Assembly (NCBI GenBank): GCA_963853835.1
Contig: OY970820.1
Location: 17,163,373 to 17,227,372 of the forward strand
DNA length: 64,000 bases
From: Calendula officinalis
Lineage: Eukaryota > Streptophyta > Magnoliopsida > Asterales > Asteraceae
Direction of reading: 5' to 3'
Part shown: positions 59,690 through 64,000 of the stretch, piece by piece
Layout: every line of letters starts with the position of its first letter
Position numbering within the stretch: position 1 is the stretch's first letter
Program-made: the position numbers and the translations under genes
Notes under the pieces: model-generated
The model's input: only the letters and a program-made list of their open reading frames with translations
Databases searched by the model: none
Told to the model about the DNA's origin: nothing

Positions 59690-60471
59690 TGTGGGTAACT
59701 GAATCTGATCAGTTCGGATTTCAGTTACTCGATCAACTACTCTATCTGATCACTATCTGAAACAACGATCAGTTCCCCGTGTGGAATCATATACTGATTA
59801 ACAGATCAGATAGTTGTAGCAGGTTCAGCGCACACTTGACAATAACGCTGAACCATTGAACAGATATCTATCTAAGCAAAACACTTAGTGAAGGTACTGA
59901 AGCTGAAGGCTCTCTGAAGAAACATGAGTATCCGAAGACTCATGGCGATCTGAAGCGTACAAAGGTCTGAAGTTTCAATGTCACAGAAAGACACAAGTAT
60001 AGCACAAGTTAGTGTGTCGCCGATAAAGAGAATATCTTGCAAATCTTCTAGAAGATATCGACGATCACAAGACGACAGAAACTACTGTCAGAATTCCGTT
60101 AGTAGTGCTCGTCGCATGAAATATCCTCTGCACCAACAGGACTCTCACACGTGAAATCGATTGATCATTCCTTTGGCACCACGTTTCCCAATGCTATAAA
60201 ATGAGGACTTAGCAATCGATTTCTATGTGCACCCAACAAGGTTACACGCTGCTAAAATTACTCTAGACTTTTATTTCTTCGAGCATAGTGTAAACCACTA
60301 GTTAATCCTTAGTTACTTGATTTGAGAATTGAATATTTGTAACGAAGTTGTCTGGTCTTGTGCCTGATCATTTGTTGATCAGAACTTGTCTTAGATAATA
60401 TTCGTTATTGTCTATCTCATGCAAGTAGTTTAGTTAAGATTTGTTCTTAGCTATTCCGCAAACTACTTGCA
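59690..60471 (+). mobile_element. Solo-LTR-like sequence
   Basis: It starts near TGTGGGTAACTGAATC and ends ATTCCGCAAACTACTTGCA, with a TATA box (GCTATAAAATGAGG) about 270 bp before the end. Segments match in order the minus-strand sequence at 62100-62594. No matching target duplication and no adjacent primer site were found, so the ends are approximate. Confidence 0.5.
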
Positions 60472-60792
60472 TTTTTATTGTATCATTATTAATTGATAAA
60501 GAAAAGTTTAAAAAGTGTTGAATGTTGACATTATTTTTATCTGGTCAGTGAAAATGTATAAATGCAGTAATTCACTTATCTCGATACTAACAGATACAAA
60601 TGATAGCAATAGTTCAATACTTCTCGAAATCTACCACACACAATTTATAGTTTTGGCTCCAACTAATTTGCCAAACATAACTGTAGAAATGAGAGGTGTT
60701 AGAAAGTGAAAAAAAAACATACATACTATAAGAGATCAAATTGATTTATCTACTTTTGTTGATGCACTCTTTATAACATATTGTAATTTTAT

Positions 60793-60862
60793 AAGTGGTA
60801 AGAGCTCTCATATGACTACTTAGATGTTACGGGTTCGATCTCTCTCAAGGAAAATATTTATC
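60793..60862 (+). mobile_element. Possible SINE fragment with B box
   Basis: AGTGGTAAGAGCTCTCATATG and, about 35 bp on, GGGTTCGATCTCTCTCAAGG resemble A and B boxes of a tRNA-derived SINE. The tail is not defined. Confidence 0.4.
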
Positions 60863-60950
60863 AAATAACCAAAATAAGGTTCGAAAAAAAATCAGGGATA
60901 TAATTAGGTTGTGTACATCACGAACAAATTAAGCTCAACCATACTGAGAA

Positions 60951-61125
60951 AACATTTATAAAATAAATACCCTTAAAAAATGTTAAAAATTATTGTACTG
61001 TAAACACGGAATTCAATTTCAAGCGTAATACAGGGTTAAACATTTATAAAGGAAATACCCTTAAAATATATTAAAAATGATTGTACTGTAAACACGAAAT
61101 TCAATTTCAAGCGTAATACAGGGAT
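60951..61125. repeat. Tandem duplication, 88-bp unit
   Basis: Two units beginning AACATTTATAAA at 60951 and 61039 share ATTGTACTGTAAACACG and CAATTTCAAGCGTAATACAG. Confidence 0.85.
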
Positions 61126-62099
61126 AGCTGAAAGTGGCATAGCCCTTGAATACAGCCGGAAGTTTCAGATATGTAGTTCACTTATTCTGATGATAATATA
61201 TACGGCAAATATATACATATATGTATGCTTCTTTCCATATATAGAAATACTAGGATCAGAATTAATTTATTTTTACACCTTCAACCATCTAAATATAGAG
61301 ATAGACATGATTGTTTAATTTTAATTAGTAAATAATTTAATTGACAGTGTTCTAGACTAATGTGTGGAACGAGGAGTGTGGCCGTGCTTCGCGGCGGTTT
61401 GCAAAGATACAAATTTTATTTATAAATAACATGTTATTAATGTCGTTATAGTAACTTAGGCAATTATTATCATAGTTGACATTTGAAAGATATTCAAACA
61501 TGTTATATTAGTTGCAAATTTATTTAATCGGTATACTACAACTATATGGAATAATTTTAGATTAGTTGCAAATATACTTAATCATTGTACATTATAATTA
61601 TATTAAATAAATTTAAATAATAAAATAAATCAAATAAATCAAATAAAATACATCATAAAAAACTATGATTATTGTATAAAAAAGTCTTTATTTAAAACAC
61701 AATAGAAAAATAAGAGTATCACGTGAAATGTTCAAAAAGAAGGTCAACAATAATGAAAAACAACTTAAATGTATAAAAAAACCAAAAAGAAAAACTAGAA
61801 AAATAATAATTTAAGACTATTCATCGACTATTGATAAATAAACTTTAATAAACGTTAGTTATACAATTTCATCATTTTACACAATGCTTTCAAGCTGGCC
61901 TTGAAGAAATCCAGTGACTGGAAAACAGAAAGTGGTTTATGGTTTCAAACCACAAATAAAAAATCATCTATATGCAATTGTCTTCGTATGGTTCATGTTA
62001 GTCTCAAACATAAGTAAGTGTAAGGGGTTAAATATACTTTATTAATAATACTAATCAAATAAAATTACACATAATATTTTCAATTTTTTTTTATTAATA
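61126..62099. other. Intergenic AT-rich DNA, nothing recognised
   Basis: No gene. A short GC patch GGCCGTGCTTCGCGGCGG at 61380-61397 resembles an eroded Helitron-type hairpin. Confidence 0.4.
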
Positions 62100-62594
62100 A
62101 ATATGATATCAAAGTTAAGTAATTGCGGAATAACTAAGAACATTGATCCTAGTTAAATTATTTGAAGAGATAGACAATAATACAATTAATAACCAAGACT
62201 ATTATTGATTAACAAAGAATCAAATATAAAAACAGACGTTGATATCACATTGATTTAATTGACTGAACAGTGAAAATATCAGTATCACTGAGATGATTGT
62301 TGATCACTTTGTATTAGATGTTTGCAAGTTCCGTTGAGGGCATAGTTACAATCGTTGTATGGGTGCACACTTGAATCCGTCCCTCGGCTCCTCTATTTAT
62401 AAGGTTTGCATGAATGACAGCTAAGGGGGTGTAGGAAATGTTCACGCGTAACTGAATCTATCACGACCATCTGAACAGTTGATCACTATCTGATTCCGCA
62501 CGAGAATAATGATTGTTAATTTTTACTTGTTCAGATAGTGTAGCATGATGATTAGCCCCTGAACATAAGAACATCAGATTCCTAATCACCCACA
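62100..62594 (-). mobile_element. Solo-LTR-like sequence, relative of 59690-60471
   Basis: Read on the minus strand it shares with the plus-strand copy TGTGGGT, AATCTGAT, a TATA box (CCTTATAAATAGAGG), GTGCACCCA, TTGTCTATCTC and GTTCTTAG(T/C)TATTCCGCAA in the same order. It is shorter by about 290 bp. The ends are approximate. Confidence 0.45.
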
Positions 62595-63115
62595 ATCTTA
62601 AACATCTTTTTCATAGTGTCTTTTAAATTTGTAAGTTTGTCTTCATTAAATCCATAATAGGTTAGAGTTATTTTTAGTAACCTAACAATATGTAATAAAA
62701 TTATTGGTGTTATTGATTTAAAATTAGATAACTAATTAAAGTGATTTTAAATATTACGATGTACATATGTAGGTTTATAGAGGAAAACTAACGGGTTAAC
62801 CCGACCTCAAACCAGTAAGATCCATTGCAAATTAAGACTCACTACAATACTTTGGTTAGCTAAGACCAACATGTACATCACACGGTTCAGCTTGACTAAT
62901 GTACATAAAACTTCACAAATCCATGATAAAGAATGGGAAAAATTATAGCTAGAAATTGATTGTAAATCCAAATTGGCTGACACTATTGTGGAGGACCACT
63001 AGAAATTTACACCAAAACAACCAACACAGCTATAAAGAAGCAAGACCAACTAAGGGTACCAATCTTGGTCCTAGATCTCCCATCTCCCACATATTCTAAA
63101 CTCTTGTCCTTGTAA
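62595..63115. other. Intergenic AT-rich DNA, nothing recognised
   Basis: No coding or repeat structure stood out. Confidence 0.4.
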
Positions 63116-63124
63116 TATATATAT

Positions 63125-63157
<33 letters not shown>
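63116..63157. repeat. (AT)n microsatellite
   Basis: AT repeats with one ACAC interruption, abutting the Helitron-type end. Confidence 0.9.
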
Positions 63158-63188
63158 CTAGCTTCAAAGCCCGCCCGAATGGGCGGGC
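63158..63188 (-). mobile_element. Helitron-type 3' terminus
   Basis: On the minus strand a perfect 8-bp hairpin GCCCGCCC-ATTC-GGGCGGGC is followed after 7 nt by CTAG and then T, the canonical Helitron 3' end inserted before a T. The body would extend to higher coordinates. Its 5' TC end was not located, and 63190-64000 shows no helicase coding. Confidence 0.6.
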
Positions 63189-64000
63189 ATGTTTCCAGAG
63201 ATATGTAGGAAAATAACTAAATATATTGATAATGTTTAAATAACATAAGAATCCATAACTGAAATGATGAGAAAACAATTTTTGATACATGAATAAATGT
63301 TATAGGAAATTTAGAGACGAAATAATTTTTTTTTTTTTGTAAAATGTTTATTTGAAATTGATTTCATACCAATATAGTAATAGTGTTTGAAATAACATAA
63401 CGATCAAAGGTATATCAAAATTTTATTAATAATAAATGTATTAAATATGAGTTAATATTACACCTCTATCATTAAGTATTCTCAAAAACTACATATTGAA
63501 AATGATTACCTGACATTGAAAATGAAAACTGAGACAACAAAATAGACCATGAATCAATGAAAACCCCTAAGAATGTCAAAATTTAGAGCAACAATAGTTA
63601 TATTGTTAGGAATACACGTGAATGACCGACGGGGCGTAGATTTTAGGAAAAGATATACTGAAAAACGTATGTTTAGATTGACTTTCAATACGTTTGATGA
63701 CCCAATTGATCATTTTCTTAATAATATTTCTTCCCATGAATAATATTTATCTCAAATTTATGCATTCTTCCCAGGAATAATTTACTCTTCAATATTTGTT
63801 AATAGCAAACCTCTATTAGTTGCAAATCCCTATTCTGTGTGCTCAACCATATCTTTACCTGATCTTAAATAAGGAATTGGTCTCAACACTCCAAAAGCAG
63901 CAAGATCGGGTTTGCTGCCCCCTGATGCAGTTGTAAAAAAATACAAAAAATCACCGACTAAACAACAGCTAAGATGTTAGCAAGAAACTGACCTAAAAAG
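63189..64000. other. AT-rich DNA, possible Helitron body
   Basis: No gene recognised to the end of the window. Confidence 0.4.

Noticed and set aside
1..64000. CRISPR arrays, operons, prophage or plasmid features
   Set aside because: The window is plant nuclear DNA with spliced genes. Repeats are MITEs, SINEs, LTRs and microsatellites, and none shows repeat-spacer structure.

Overview
The window is AT-rich nuclear DNA of a flowering plant, almost certainly a eudicot. Genes are widely spaced and most have several GT-AG introns. The proteins are plant-specific or plant-type: a KASH nuclear-envelope protein, a DYW-class PPR protein, a MYB-CC factor, a Mn-type cation diffusion facilitator and a DDX3-like helicase. 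Roughly two thirds of the window is transposon-derived or anonymous AT-rich DNA. The species cannot be named from sequence alone; Asteraceae is a weak guess.

Gene layout: (1) 118-2144 minus, SINE1/SINE2-like ARM-repeat KASH protein; (2) 15878-19192 plus, large PPR-DYW organellar RNA-editing-type protein; (3) 20021-22285 minus, MYB-CC (PHL8-like) transcription factor with six exons; (4) 27369-30091 plus, lipid phosphate phosphatase delta / sphingoid-phosphate phosphatase with eight exons; (5) 34807-36930 plus, a DDX3/RH37-like DEAD-box helicase that reads as a recent pseudogene because of several small indels; (6) 41843-43707 plus, Mn-type metal tolerance protein (MTP9/10-like) with seven exons; (7) 44800-50048 minus, a large conserved plant protein with CxxC pairs and a K/E-rich coiled coil (often labelled NST1-like), eight exons. 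I rebuilt the exons by hand from splice sites and reading phase; all genes except the helicase join in frame. The genes do not form a pathway or cluster.

Mobile DNA: an 8.3-kb LTR retrotransposon (4946-13217, minus orientation) carries only a broken Copia-type gag and no recognisable pol, so it is non-autonomous. Others are two tRNA-derived SINE families with clear target duplications (38293-38481, 53022-53216) plus degraded relatives, several Stowaway-like MITEs, hAT-like elements with 8-bp duplications (31846-32553, 54840-55253), foldback elements inside introns of the MYB-CC and phosphatase genes, a CACTA end, a Helitron 3' end, solo-LTR-like pieces and a LINE fragment. From about 50.6 kb to the right end I see no intact gene.

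I found no previously unknown multi-gene system. The items most worth a second look are the cluster of 7-9-nt deletions in the helicase, the gag-only retrotransposon, the tandem array lying exactly between two Stowaway elements, the near-perfect 73-bp palindrome at 57.7 kb, and the long direct repeats flanking the hAT-like element near 51 kb.
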